From Candidatus Cloacimonadota bacterium (GTDB taxonomy: Bacteria > UBA4055): a stretch of 64,000 nucleotides of DNA. The stretch is taken from positions 1-64,000 of the forward strand of contig PDON01000062.1 in NCBI GenBank assembly GCA_002742935.1, written 5' to 3'. A program made the translations under genes and the position numbers. Shown one piece after another: positions 26,157 through 35,644 of this stretch; position 1 is the first letter of the stretch; each line of letters begins with the position of its first letter. The notes below the pieces were generated by a model. The model saw only the letters and a program-made list of their open reading frames with translations. It made no database searches and was not told where the DNA came from.

Positions 26157-26669
26157 TTAATTTATCAGTACAATTTTTTTTAGATCTATAGTTTCCTTAT
26201 TAATGTCAAATTTAATTATATATGTTCCGGATTTTAGGTTGTCGCTATCAAACTTAATAAGATGTTCACCTTCATTTAAAATTCCGTTTACCAAGCTTTT
26301 TGTTAAATTTCCATTTATATCAAAAACATCTATTTTTATTGATGATTTTTTCAACAGCTCAAATTGAACTATAGTTTCAGGATTAAAGGGATTTTGGAAT
26401 GTTAAAAGCTGTATCCCGTGATTTCCACTTCCCTTTTTAAACTTATCAGATTCAACTCCAAGATCAAAACCATTAAATCCATTTTGAATCTTAATATTAT
26501 CATCAACTTGGAAAAGTGAGATTGTATCGTTCTCTGTTTCAAAAAGGGATAAACTATCCATCTCAATATTTAATGTATCGGAATCTGTAATACTTATTAA
26601 GCTTTCATCCTTCGCCGTAAGGATTACTATAAAGATCAAAAGTAGTAGTATTATGAATCTATAGATCAT
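26157..26669 (-). CDS. Small secreted protein consisting mostly of a type IX-type sorting domain
   Basis: The product (170 residues) has a strongly hydrophobic signal segment (YRFIILLLLIFIVILTA), only about 60 residues of Asp/Ser-rich low-complexity sequence, then a sorting domain with 'LLTFQNPFNPETIVQFELL', 'IKIDVFDINGNLTKSLVN' and 'LKSGTYIIKFDI...KKIVLIN'. There is almost no cargo. It lies 137 bp downstream of the giant Ig-repeat protein on the same strand and may be its partner or a decayed paralogue. The first ATG is used; no good ribosome binding site is visible. Confidence 0.75.
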   Translation of the reverse strand: MIYRFIILLLLIFIVILTAKDESLISITDSDTLNIEMDSLSLFETENDTISLFQVDDNIKIQNGFNGFDLGVESDKFKKGSGNHGIQLLTFQNPFNPETIVQFELLKKSSIKIDVFDINGNLTKSLVNGILNEGEHLIKFDSDNLKSGTYIIKFDINKETIDLKKIVLIN

Positions 26670-26806
26670 CTAATTTTAAGCCTAATAGATTAAAACTCTA
26701 ACCTATCTACCTTTAAGTTTAAGGGTAGACATGTTTTGGTTAAATATAGTTTTAATTATTAGAAAATGAAATAGTATATATTATTATTTAAAATTTTTAC
26801 AATATT

Positions 26807-29800
26807 CTACTTTGCAAGTATCATCCTCTTTGTAAAGGTTAGTTTGTCGAAAGTTAATCTGTAAAAGTATATTCCGGAGCTATACTTAGATCCATCAAAT
26901 ATGATAGAGTTATACCCTTTTGGATATCCCTTCATGATTTTACTAAAAACTTCTTCTCCTTTTAAATTGAAAACTTTAAATTTTATATCTGAACTATTCT
27001 GAAGATAGAAATTTATAGTTGTTACGGGATTAAAAGGGTTTGGATAGTTGCCAAAGAGGGTAGATTTTACAGGTAAGTTATCATCAGTAGAAGATCCAAG
27101 TTTAACATTCCACTCAATAGTGTTTATAGTATCTCCGTCACTTATTTCATTCCTAATAATTCCTGAATCTGTAAAACTATATTCCAATTGATTTCCCTTT
27201 GATATCTCCTCATTGTTGAAGTACCAAGTATAGTTTATCTCACTACTGTCAGGATCGCTTCCTTCAACATAAAACTCTACCATACTATTAGGAGATACTG
27301 TGATTTCAAGTTGTTGAGGCTCAAAATCCAAAAACTCCGGAGCTTGATTTACATTTATAACCTCTACATTCCAGTTAAAAGTTTTATTTATAGAGTGTTC
27401 ATAGGATTCTATCTTTAATACTAAACTATAGCTTCCACTTGAGTAGTAACCTGTTACGAACTCGTAACTATTTGATGTTGATACAATATTTCCTTCTAAA
27501 CTCCACTCAAAGTTCACTCCATTATAGTTATCCAAAACAGCTTTAAACAGTTGGGAACTATTCTCATAGATAGAGAAATTATTGTTAAAGGTTGGCTCTA
27601 AGTTTAGAAGGTTTACAGATCCCAATTTTATACCTACTGTAACAGGTATCCTCAAGGTATCATTTAATAATGATTTTGATTTTTCATATTTTCCCGCAGG
27701 GGAGGAGGAGGCAACAAAATCTATATTGTAAACACCCGCAAACCCTTCGCCAACAATCCATCTGAAATTTCCGTTACTATCTAAAAACATACCTGTTTCA
27801 CTATCTATTATGGAGTATGTTATCAAATCTCCATCAGGATCATTTGCAGATAGTGTAAACTTTAAGCTGTCACTCTCAAAAGTTTGTTGATTTGGTATAA
27901 AATCTATTTTTGGGGGCCTGTCAAAATTTTCAATATTTATACTCCAATTGTACTCTATTGATTTGGTTCCCGAAAGATTACTTACATTTAGTTTTATCTC
28001 TCTTATACCGCTACTCTCATAATCTGTTTTAAAATTATAACTATTACCACTGGAGATAAGAGCTCCATCTCTATACCATTTATAGATTATTGTTTCACCT
28101 CCAGGATCTGTAAATTTTGAGTAAAAGTTTATACTGTCACCTTCAATAATATTTATATTCCCTACTTGATGAGATAGTGAATCTAAAATCCAATCTGAAT
28201 TCTCTACAATAATATTCCAATAAAATGTTGAATCAAAACCTTGATTATCTTTTAAATTTAGTGAAAGATCGTAATTGCCTTGACTATTATAGTTAGTTTC
28301 AAAGTAGTATATACTGTCATTTGAAACGGGTAAAACATTTTGAAGAGTCCAATTAAAGAGAAGATTTGTGCTATCAGGATCAAAGGCTGATACCTTAAAC
28401 TCTAAATTTTGGGATTCTATAATGGTTATGGTATCAGGATCAATTGAAAAGCTGTATTGAGGAGGTTGGTTTACATTATCTATCATTAGAAACCAGCTAA
28501 AACTTTCAGTATATGCAGATCCTCCGGCTACAGGAGTATCTGTTAAAAATAGTTTTATTCTTTTATTTGAAGATGAAAAGTAGTCAGTAACAATTTTAAA
28601 TTCACTATCGTAAGAAGCAATAGTATCTTGAACTGTCCAAACATAGTTAAGGGGTAAAGCATCTATATCATAGGCATCAACTTTAAAAACTATGGAATCT
28701 CCTTCACTAATAGTTTGATTTCCCAAAGCAGGGGTTACGGAGTTTATAACAATAGGAGCATTTACATCAACTACTGTAATTTCCCACTCTTTGTGTACAG
28801 AGCGACTACCATCTGAAACAGTTAAAAGTAAACTATAAACACCACTTGTAAAATGCTCTTCATCCTCAACAAAGTAAGTATTAAAAGAGTAATTTTTACC
28901 AAAAAAATCATTACCCTCTATACTCCACTTATATGTTAAAGGTAGACCATCAGGATCAAAAGCTTCTGCATGAAAATTTAAGGTTTGATTTTCATTAATG
29001 GTTTGGTTTATAGGAGAGAAATTTGTATTTGAGTAGGAAAGATCCAAAATTTGAGGAGTTCTATTACTATCACTAACAATAATTTCCCACTCAATCTCAA
29101 GAGATGATTTTTGTTCTACTTTTTTTGATATAGATCTAGATTGGTAGTTATCATCTACAATTAGTTTAAGATTGTATACTCCTGCCATATCAAAATTTGT
29201 GGTAAAGTCATATTGGAAATCAGTTTCAACAATATTGTTATTGAGATACCAAGAGTAGCTTAAATCATTACCATCAGGATCAAAAGCATCAATATTAAAA
29301 TTTATAGTTTCACTTTCAACAATCTCCAGTGTGTTATTATTGTTTGGAAGGAAGGAATTCACTACAATTTCTCTATCTACATCAAGAACTTCAATCTCCC
29401 AACCAAATGCACAATAGTCCCCACCTGTGTTATCAAAAATATCTAAAATTAAGGTATAGTGTCCTGCCATATCAAAATTTGTATTAAATGTATAGCTTTC
29501 ATTTGTAGTTAGGATATTGTTATCCATTTTCCATCTGTAGCTTAAGCTATTCCCCAAATCAGAAATTGCATCTACAACAAAATCTATAGATCCATTTTCA
29601 TTAACGTTTATATCTCCCGGGTTAGGAGTTAAGCTGTTTATTATTATGGTGGAAACTGTGTCTGCTATAATAATATTATAGGTGTAAACAATCTCCTGAC
29701 CACTGCTATCACTAATGATAAGTTTTACAATATCAACACCTGAAGAGTTATAATTTGTTTGAAATTGGTAACTGCTATCTGTTGAAACTACCTCATTGTT

Positions 29801-32536
29801 TACTAACCAAGTGTATGAGATAGAGTAGCCATCAGGATTCCAAGCTGAAACATAGAAATCTATAGATTCGTTCTCATTGATATTTATAGCACCTTCTTGG
29901 TGTGAGATATCTGAAACTATTATTGGTGCATTTTTATCTTTAACTTTAAGATTCCAATTTAAGGTTTTAGTTGACCTGCCTTCATCTTTTAGTAAAACTT
30001 TTACAGAATAATCTCCACTACTATAGTACTCATCTGTTGGTAGATAGAATGTTTTAAAAGAAAATTGTGAATCTGTTGAGACTCCAATACTATCAACAAA
30101 CCATGTGTATGAGATCTCTCCTCCATCGGGATCTACCGCATCTACTGAAAAATTTACAGATTCAGATTCAAATATTGTAACATTACTATTTTCAGGAGTA
30201 AAAGAGTTTATTATAATCTCTCTATCAAAATTTTCTATGGATATATTCCAAACAAGATCTTTTGTAGGTTCTTGATTAATATCCAAAATCTCTACCTTTA
30301 GTATATGATCTCCAAAAGAGTCATAATCAGCAATGAGCTTATAATTGTTTCCACTTCCTACAATAGTATTATCATAAATCCATCTAAAACTAAAAGGATC
30401 ATTATCAGGATCAAACCCTTCAATGTAGAATGTTAAACTATCACCTTCAATCATCTCTATTGGGTTTAAATTCTCAGGTTCAATAGAGGTAAATTGAAAT
30501 AATCTATCAACATTTTTTACTGTTAGATCCCAACTTAAATCAATAGGTTGTGAAGACATAGAGTTCCCTTTTGAAATCCTTAAATCTATGTGGTATAGAC
30601 CTGCCATATCATAGTTTGTTAAAAAGTTAAAAGAGTTTGTTGTTGAAACTGTATCTCCATTCAATTTATAGGTATATATAAGATTGCCACCATCGGGATC
30701 AATTGCATCAATATTAAATAAAATATTTTCAGCTTCATCTATCTCAAACTCTCCTACTGAAGGGGTTACAGAGTTCACAATTATTGGAGCTATTGCATTA
30801 GTAATATTTATAGAGAATGATATTGTATCTGAAAGAACAACACCTGAAAACCCTTCTGAAGATCCAATTATAGATAAATTGTACTCACCTTCAGAATTGT
30901 AGTCAGGTTTCCAATTAAATACTCCACTATCTTTATCAATACTCATCCCCTCTACAAATCCTATGTAGGGATAGTATATTACAGGATCATTATCAGGCTC
31001 AAAACTATTAACTTCAAATGAGATATTCTCACCCTCAATACCAAATTGTGTTCCAATAGGAAATATTTTTGGAGGAGCATCAACATCAATAATATTTAAA
31101 CTCCAATCAATAGTTTTAATACTCTTTCCATTATCAGTAATGACAAGTTTTAACTCCTTCTCTCCACTACTACTATAGTCAGGTGTAATCTGAACACTAT
31201 TTTGGTATCCATAACTACTTCCATTTAATATCCAACTATAGTTCAGATTATTACCATCAGGATCAAAAGCTTCAACACTAAAATTATAGGTTTCCATCTC
31301 ATACATATTTACAGTTCCGGGAGTAGGATCTATAGATTGAATTATAATCTCATTATCATACTCAACAACCTCAATACTCCAATTAAATTGAGCAGGGAGT
31401 TCCTCTGCATTGTACACTTTAAGAGATATTGTATAGTTTCCGGAAGATTCAAAATCTGTAGTAAAAGAGTAGTTGTTTTCAAGTGATACTATCTCCCCAT
31501 TTAAGATCCAGTTATAGAGTAAACTATTACCTTCAGGATCATAACCATCAAAATCAAAACTTATAGATTCCCCTTCAACAATGGTAAAAGAACCTCCACT
31601 GTTTGGTAGAATTTGATTAACCACGAGAGGAGCATTAATATCATTTACAACAATACTCCATTGATATTCAAGAGTATTAGTTCCATCGCTAACCTCCAAA
31701 TAGAGAGAGTAGTTACCATTACTATTATGATCTGTAGTGAAGTTGTAATTGCTTTTATTGGATACTAGATTGTCATCAAGATAATATTTATATGTAAGAT
31801 CCTTATCTTCAGGATCATATCCGTTAAAACTAAAGTAGATTGTTTCCATTTCGTTTATAGTTATATCTCCACCATTTGATGGAAGAATAGATTGAACTAC
31901 AGGTTCTTGATCATAATCTAAAACTTCAATTTCCCAAATTAGATTAATAGAGTTCCTTGATCCATCTGAAATATTTAATCCAACTATATAACTTCCGGCA
32001 TTATATCCGTTTTGTCCCGAAAATGTTGTATTAAAAATATAAGTATCCTCGTAAGAAACAGGAGTATAATTAACACTCCACTCATAACTTAGCTGGTCAC
32101 CATCAGGATCTACGGCATCTACCGAAAATGGTATGGAATCACCCTCATCTATAGTTATTTGAGAACCTAAAGCAGGAGTTGTTGTAAATTGGATAGGTTG
32201 ATCTACATTATTTACGGTTATAACCAGATTTATAGTATCTGAAAGTGTCGATTCTCTATTAAATGAAGATCCTATAACCTCTACATTATAGATTCCACTA
32301 TCACTATAATCTGTTTGCCAGTTTAAGATACCTGAAAAAGAGTTAATATACATACCCTCTTGAATACCTGAGCCAAGATGAAAAATAATATTATCACCAT
32401 CAGGATCAGATCCGCTATAATCAATGAGTAGAAGATCATTTTCATTTATTTCAATATAGGAATCTCCATTTATAACCGGTGGTTGATCGGCAAAAAGTAT
32501 CATATTGATCATTAGTATAAGAAGAATATATTTCAT
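26807..32536 (-). CDS. Giant secreted protein with 19 Ig-like modules and a type IX-type sorting domain
   Basis: The protein has 1909 residues: a short signal peptide (MKYILLILMINMILFA), then 19 consecutive modules of about 90-105 residues, then the sorting domain 'LFGNYPNPFNPVTTINFYL...SSGIYFYRLTFDKLTFTKRMILAK'. Sixteen modules follow a PKD/Ig-like pattern: E-x-E/S...F...A-x-DPDG-x-x-L-x-Y-x-W ... F-x-T-x-Y-x-S-x-G-x-Y ... W-x-I-x-V-x-D. Modules 1, 6 and 17 are instead cadherin-like (CADG/He_PIG style: 'GMYINSFSGILNWQTDY'). No enzymatic domain is seen, so a surface adhesin, stalk or matrix fibre is likely. The repeated DPDG loops could bind calcium. ATG follows AGGG at 7 bases, and that site is inside a foldable leader. 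Confidence 0.9.
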   Translation of the reverse strand: MKYILLILMINMILFADQPPVINGDSYIEINENDLLLIDYSGSDPDGDNIIFHLGSGIQEGMYINSFSGILNWQTDYSDSGIYNVEVIGSSFNRESTLSDTINLVITVNNVDQPIQFTTTPALGSQITIDEGDSIPFSVDAVDPDGDQLSYEWSVNYTPVSYEDTYIFNTTFSGQNGYNAGSYIVGLNISDGSRNSINLIWEIEVLDYDQEPVVQSILPSNGGDITINEMETIYFSFNGYDPEDKDLTYKYYLDDNLVSNKSNYNFTTDHNSNGNYSLYLEVSDGTNTLEYQWSIVVNDINAPLVVNQILPNSGGSFTIVEGESISFDFDGYDPEGNSLLYNWILNGEIVSLENNYSFTTDFESSGNYTISLKVYNAEELPAQFNWSIEVVEYDNEIIIQSIDPTPGTVNMYEMETYNFSVEAFDPDGNNLNYSWILNGSSYGYQNSVQITPDYSSSGEKELKLVITDNGKSIKTIDWSLNIIDVDAPPKIFPIGTQFGIEGENISFEVNSFEPDNDPVIYYPYIGFVEGMSIDKDSGVFNWKPDYNSEGEYNLSIIGSSEGFSGVVLSDTISFSINITNAIAPIIVNSVTPSVGEFEIDEAENILFNIDAIDPDGGNLIYTYKLNGDTVSTTNSFNFLTNYDMAGLYHIDLRISKGNSMSSQPIDLSWDLTVKNVDRLFQFTSIEPENLNPIEMIEGDSLTFYIEGFDPDNDPFSFRWIYDNTIVGSGNNYKLIADYDSFGDHILKVEILDINQEPTKDLVWNISIENFDREIIINSFTPENSNVTIFESESVNFSVDAVDPDGGEISYTWFVDSIGVSTDSQFSFKTFYLPTDEYYSSGDYSVKVLLKDEGRSTKTLNWNLKVKDKNAPIIVSDISHQEGAININENESIDFYVSAWNPDGYSISYTWLVNNEVVSTDSSYQFQTNYNSSGVDIVKLIISDSSGQEIVYTYNIIIADTVSTIIINSLTPNPGDINVNENGSIDFVVDAISDLGNSLSYRWKMDNNILTTNESYTFNTNFDMAGHYTLILDIFDNTGGDYCAFGWEIEVLDVDREIVVNSFLPNNNNTLEIVESETINFNIDAFDPDGNDLSYSWYLNNNIVETDFQYDFTTNFDMAGVYNLKLIVDDNYQSRSISKKVEQKSSLEIEWEIIVSDSNRTPQILDLSYSNTNFSPINQTINENQTLNFHAEAFDPDGLPLTYKWSIEGNDFFGKNYSFNTYFVEDEEHFTSGVYSLLLTVSDGSRSVHKEWEITVVDVNAPIVINSVTPALGNQTISEGDSIVFKVDAYDIDALPLNYVWTVQDTIASYDSEFKIVTDYFSSSNKRIKLFLTDTPVAGGSAYTESFSWFLMIDNVNQPPQYSFSIDPDTITIIESQNLEFKVSAFDPDSTNLLFNWTLQNVLPVSNDSIYYFETNYNSQGNYDLSLNLKDNQGFDSTFYWNIIVENSDWILDSLSHQVGNINIIEGDSINFYSKFTDPGGETIIYKWYRDGALISSGNSYNFKTDYESSGIREIKLNVSNLSGTKSIEYNWSINIENFDRPPKIDFIPNQQTFESDSLKFTLSANDPDGDLITYSIIDSETGMFLDSNGNFRWIVGEGFAGVYNIDFVASSSPAGKYEKSKSLLNDTLRIPVTVGIKLGSVNLLNLEPTFNNNFSIYENSSQLFKAVLDNYNGVNFEWSLEGNIVSTSNSYEFVTGYYSSGSYSLVLKIESYEHSINKTFNWNVEVINVNQAPEFLDFEPQQLEITVSPNSMVEFYVEGSDPDSSEINYTWYFNNEEISKGNQLEYSFTDSGIIRNEISDGDTINTIEWNVKLGSSTDDNLPVKSTLFGNYPNPFNPVTTINFYLQNSSDIKFKVFNLKGEEVFSKIMKGYPKGYNSIIFDGSKYSSGIYFYRLTFDKLTFTKRMILAK

Positions 32537-32640
32537 GTCATTACCCTATAAACTTACTCTTAAATAGATTAGATAACAGGTTTAATCTGTTTATATGTAG
32601 CTATAATCTACATATCTAATATTTCATAGGGTAATTAAGA
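32537..32640 (-). promoter_or_regulatory. Structured 5' leader that can mask the ribosome binding site of the giant surface protein
   Basis: In the minus-strand transcript an outer 10-bp perfect helix joins ATTACCCTAT (plus-strand coordinates 32626-32635) to ATAGGGTAAT (32540-32549). Its 3' strand contains the only ribosome-binding-site-like AGGG, 7 bases before the ATG. Two inner hairpins lie between: 8-bp arms at 32593-32600/32608-32615 and 5-bp arms at 32575-32579/32587-32591. The result is a three-way-junction shape typical of translational switches. No known riboswitch class was recognised. Confidence 0.5.
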
Positions 32641-32739
32641 CAATATCTATGCCAATTTATATTTTTAAGATCTTTCTATCCATAAACTTTTTATGAGATT
32701 TTTAGTGTATTCAAAAGAATCAAAAAGATAGTTACGGGT

Positions 32740-32775
32740 AAGCCAATATATAAAGTATTTTATAGAATTTGGCTT
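32740..32775. other. Hairpin downstream of the glycosyltransferase pair
   Basis: Arms AAGCCAA/TTGGCTT (32740-32746 with 32769-32775) enclose a further AT-rich inverted repeat. No T tract follows on the minus strand, so terminator function for the glycosyltransferase genes is uncertain. Confidence 0.35.
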
Positions 32776-32810
32776 TCGATTACAGAACTGTATAAAAAGT
32801 TAGACTATAA

Positions 32811-33656
32811 CTAATCTCTATCATTCAAACCTAAATAAACAGATATTATAAATATCAATCTGTAGATAAATTTTATTCTACTCGGAAAGAAGTAGCTTAA
32901 TCTTATTAAAATATTTAAGGTAATTCTATTAAAAATTATAGAGAAACTTTTATTGCTTAATATATCATAATTAAATCTATCTCTATACATTGGATAGTTA
33001 TCCACTATTATCTTTAGATTCTTTCCACTATTTATGAGTTGATTGCTCCACTCCTCTACATTTTTATTGTGAATATGGATAGAATCTGTATGAATAATGT
33101 TTAAAAGAAATCCTCTGCTTTCAAGCTTTAAGCCAAACTCTGTATCTTCCCAGCCATAACCTTTAAACTTTTCGGAAAAACCCCCAACTTTTTCAAAATC
33201 CTCTCTGTAAATAGCTAAAAAGGCAGTGGTTAAATAGTTTGATTTAATACTCATAAACTCCTTAAATCTTGCAGCACCTCTACTGTTTAGATAGTTATTT
33301 AATCCAAAATTTTTATCACCTTTGTATATAAGTGAGGAGATAACAACTGAAGATTTCTTAATAAGTGCCTTTTTTAGTTTCTCTACAAAATTTTTTCTAA
33401 CAATTATATCATCGTCAAGGAAGAGTAAAATATCTCCACTAGCTTTTTTTGCTCCAATATTTCTAGATCCTGCTGCCCCCAGATTACTTTTATTATTGAT
33501 AATAATTGTATTGTTTAAAGGTTTCAAACTTCTTTTGGGAAAATCATTAACTACAATAATCTCATAAGGTTTCATACAACTAAATATAGAATCAATTGTA
33601 TTTTTAAGATCCTTCTCTCTATTAAATGTTGGTATTATAATCGAGATTTTATCCAT
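32811..33656 (-). CDS. GT2-family glycosyltransferase
   Basis: This 281-residue GT-A enzyme shows 'ISIIIPTFNREKDLKNTIDSI', 'EIIVVNDF', 'NLGAAGSRNIGAKKASGDILLFLDDDIIV' (the DDD metal site), 'FKGYGWEDTEFGLKLESRGF' (the ED general-base motif) and 'HIHNK'. This is the inverting rhamnosyl/galactosyl-type layout used in surface polysaccharide or glycoprotein synthesis. The start ATG overlaps the upstream CgeB-like gene by 8 bases. It sits between that gene and the giant surface protein gene, so surface glycosylation is a reasonable inference. Confidence 0.88.
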   Translation of the reverse strand: MDKISIIIPTFNREKDLKNTIDSIFSCMKPYEIIVVNDFPKRSLKPLNNTIIINNKSNLGAAGSRNIGAKKASGDILLFLDDDIIVRKNFVEKLKKALIKKSSVVISSLIYKGDKNFGLNNYLNSRGAARFKEFMSIKSNYLTTAFLAIYREDFEKVGGFSEKFKGYGWEDTEFGLKLESRGFLLNIIHTDSIHIHNKNVEEWSNQLINSGKNLKIIVDNYPMYRDRFNYDILSNKSFSIIFNRITLNILIRLSYFFPSRIKFIYRLIFIISVYLGLNDRD

Positions 33657-35088
33657 TGTATGAAAGCTTTCTATATCTGTTTACAAGATTTTTATAAACT
33701 AACTTATTAGAATCTATATCTAAAAGTTTTTCTGCGAAATAGAGAGCATTTTCATAGGAGCTTATCTCATCTAAAATTGATATAAGTTTTTTAAGTGAGC
33801 TTTCTCTATACTTTTTTACATCTACTAACTTTAAATAGAATTCAAAAGCCGTAAATAGAAGAGGGTTATTTGTTTCATTTGTAAATCCCGGATTGATTTT
33901 TATACCTTTTGTATATAAAAAATTTGCTGAAAAATAGAGAAGTTGATTATACTCTTTCTGCTCTTTAAAAATAGTTTCAGATCTAAAATCCTCTTTTAAA
34001 ATATTTAGCCAAGATTTATAGAAAAAGTCTAAATCATTTTCTACTTCTTTTGCCTCTGTTTCTACTCCAACAGATTGTAAAATAGAAAACTCTTGGTAAT
34101 TTAAAGGTTTAGAGGGTTTTATAGATTTTACAATATCTAAAAAATTTCTATCTTTATACTTTTCATATAGAAAAATAGAGGAAAGAATGGTGTTTGTATT
34201 GTTCTCCTCTCTTTTCTCCTCAACCTCTACAATAGATTCTGCTATTTTTGCAATATAATTTGCTCTAATAGATTCTCTATGGTTTCTAATAACAAGATCT
34301 CTACCTCTATTTGCTATCTCACTTCGGAGGTTATCATTATTTAACAATTTCTTTAGCTTATAGATTATGTTTGAATGATTATATGTTACAAGATTGTTAT
34401 AATCCTCAAAATAGTTCTCTATAATAGTATTCTCTTCGGTAAAACATAAAGCCCCACAACCCATAATTTCAAAAAGTCTCAAATTTATGGAAGGAAATAG
34501 ATTTTCATTTAAAACAATTTTTGATGATCTGTAAAGGTTGTAAAGTTCCCTTTCACTAACAGTACTATTTACTCCATCTATAATCTTTATATTTATACCA
34601 CTTTCATCAATAAGTTTTAAAATATTTTCTCTTTTTCCTCTAACTTTACTATTTCTTTTTCCCACAAATAGAAGGTCTATCTCTCTTTTATACTCTTTTC
34701 TTTCAACATTACTATCATTAAAGGCAAGTAAAAATGGTAGAGAGTTTATACCCAATTTAGAGAAATCATCGGAAATATTTGGTTGATCACATAAAGTAAG
34801 ATCAAAGTTTTTAAGATAATATTTTTGCCAATAGAAGTTTATGGTTGAATCTACGGAGATAAAGATCTTTTTGGATTTGAACCTATCAAGATTTATAAAT
34901 AGTCTCGGCTTATCTAACGATTGTACTACAATTAAAATATCTATACTCTCATTAAGTTTTAAATCATTAAGATCAAAAGAGTCAAAGAAGATATCACACT
35001 CTTTGTAAGGTCCTGCCGTCAAAACATAGGCACCTGTACTCTTTAGATGGTTTGCAAGATAAGGATAGTTTATTATTAGAAACTTCAA
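33649..35088 (-). CDS. CgeB-like glycosyltransferase with helical C-terminal extension
   Basis: This 479-residue protein has a GT-B layout. The N-terminal half contains 'DILIVVQSLDKPRLFIN' and 'KKIFISVDSTINFYWQKYYLKNFDLTLCDQP'. A CgeB/GT1-like C-terminal Rossmann half contains 'IDLLFVGKRNSKVRGKRENIL' and 'YRSSKIVLNENLFPSINLRLFEIMGCGALCFTE', then 'NRGRDLVIRNH'. The last 170 residues are helical, TPR-like. The start is TTG 35088, chosen because GGAGA lies 4-5 bases upstream and the next residues begin the Rossmann strand KFLIIN. It is coupled to the following GT2 gene by an 8-base overlap. Confidence 0.82.
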   Translation of the reverse strand: MKFLIINYPYLANHLKSTGAYVLTAGPYKECDIFFDSFDLNDLKLNESIDILIVVQSLDKPRLFINLDRFKSKKIFISVDSTINFYWQKYYLKNFDLTLCDQPNISDDFSKLGINSLPFLLAFNDSNVERKEYKREIDLLFVGKRNSKVRGKRENILKLIDESGINIKIIDGVNSTVSERELYNLYRSSKIVLNENLFPSINLRLFEIMGCGALCFTEENTIIENYFEDYNNLVTYNHSNIIYKLKKLLNNDNLRSEIANRGRDLVIRNHRESIRANYIAKIAESIVEVEEKREENNTNTILSSIFLYEKYKDRNFLDIVKSIKPSKPLNYQEFSILQSVGVETEAKEVENDLDFFYKSWLNILKEDFRSETIFKEQKEYNQLLYFSANFLYTKGIKINPGFTNETNNPLLFTAFEFYLKLVDVKKYRESSLKKLISILDEISSYENALYFAEKLLDIDSNKLVYKNLVNRYRKLSYNG

Positions 35089-35116
35089 TAGTTCTCCATT
35101 TAGATTATAAATAGTG

Positions 35117-35644
35117 TTAATATATTCTATTCAGTACTTTATCTATAAAATCTTCATAACTCAAATATTTTTTTGATTCAAAACTAATTGAACTGCTATC
35201 AAGTTTAGTTGAAAGCGTTGAATCAATAGGGATAGGGGAGAAGTGGGTTGTATCTGTTTGATCCTCTAACTTAGAAAATATACCATTTTTTTTAACTAAG
35301 GTTATCAAAATAGAACCATCTTTAATCAACTCTATTGTATCTAATTTAGCTTTTTTTATATCTAGTGAGTTTAAACTTTTAGTTTCAAATTGAAATCCTA
35401 CTCTGCTAAATGAGTTGTTATTTGGTTGTAGTATAGATCTGTAAAAGTACTCTATGGTATCTTTCTGTGAACCATTATCTTTTATTGATTTATATGTCCT
35501 GCTAAAGAGAATATATTTCAGAGAGTCTCCAAAATATTTACCACTTTCTGAAATGTTTTCAAAGTAGTAGTTCTCTTCATAGTTATCAATCATTGATGTA
35601 CATGATATTAGAAAAATTACTACTAAAAATATTATTGTTCTCAT
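35117..35644 (-). CDS. Hypothetical lipoprotein, 175 residues
   Basis: The signal peptide ends in a lipobox 'FLISC' (Cys15), giving a lipid-anchored envelope protein. The rest is beta-rich with alternating charged strands (YYFENISESGKYFGDSLKYILF, IELIKDGSILITLVKKNG) and an Asp/Ser/Thr-rich segment. I recognise no family. It lies about 30 bp upstream of the glycosyltransferase pair on the same strand and may be co-transcribed with it. AGTAGG lies upstream of the ATG. Confidence 0.7.
   Translation of the reverse strand: MRTIIFLVVIFLISCTSMIDNYEENYYFENISESGKYFGDSLKYILFSRTYKSIKDNGSQKDTIEYFYRSILQPNNNSFSRVGFQFETKSLNSLDIKKAKLDTIELIKDGSILITLVKKNGIFSKLEDQTDTTHFSPIPIDSTLSTKLDSSSISFESKKYLSYEDFIDKVLNRIY

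Noticed and set aside
26807..32536. Regularly spaced similar DNA blocks that could look like a CRISPR or tandem DNA repeat.
   Set aside because: The periodicity of about 300 bp reflects protein modules; the DNA copies are diverged and the reading frame is intact.
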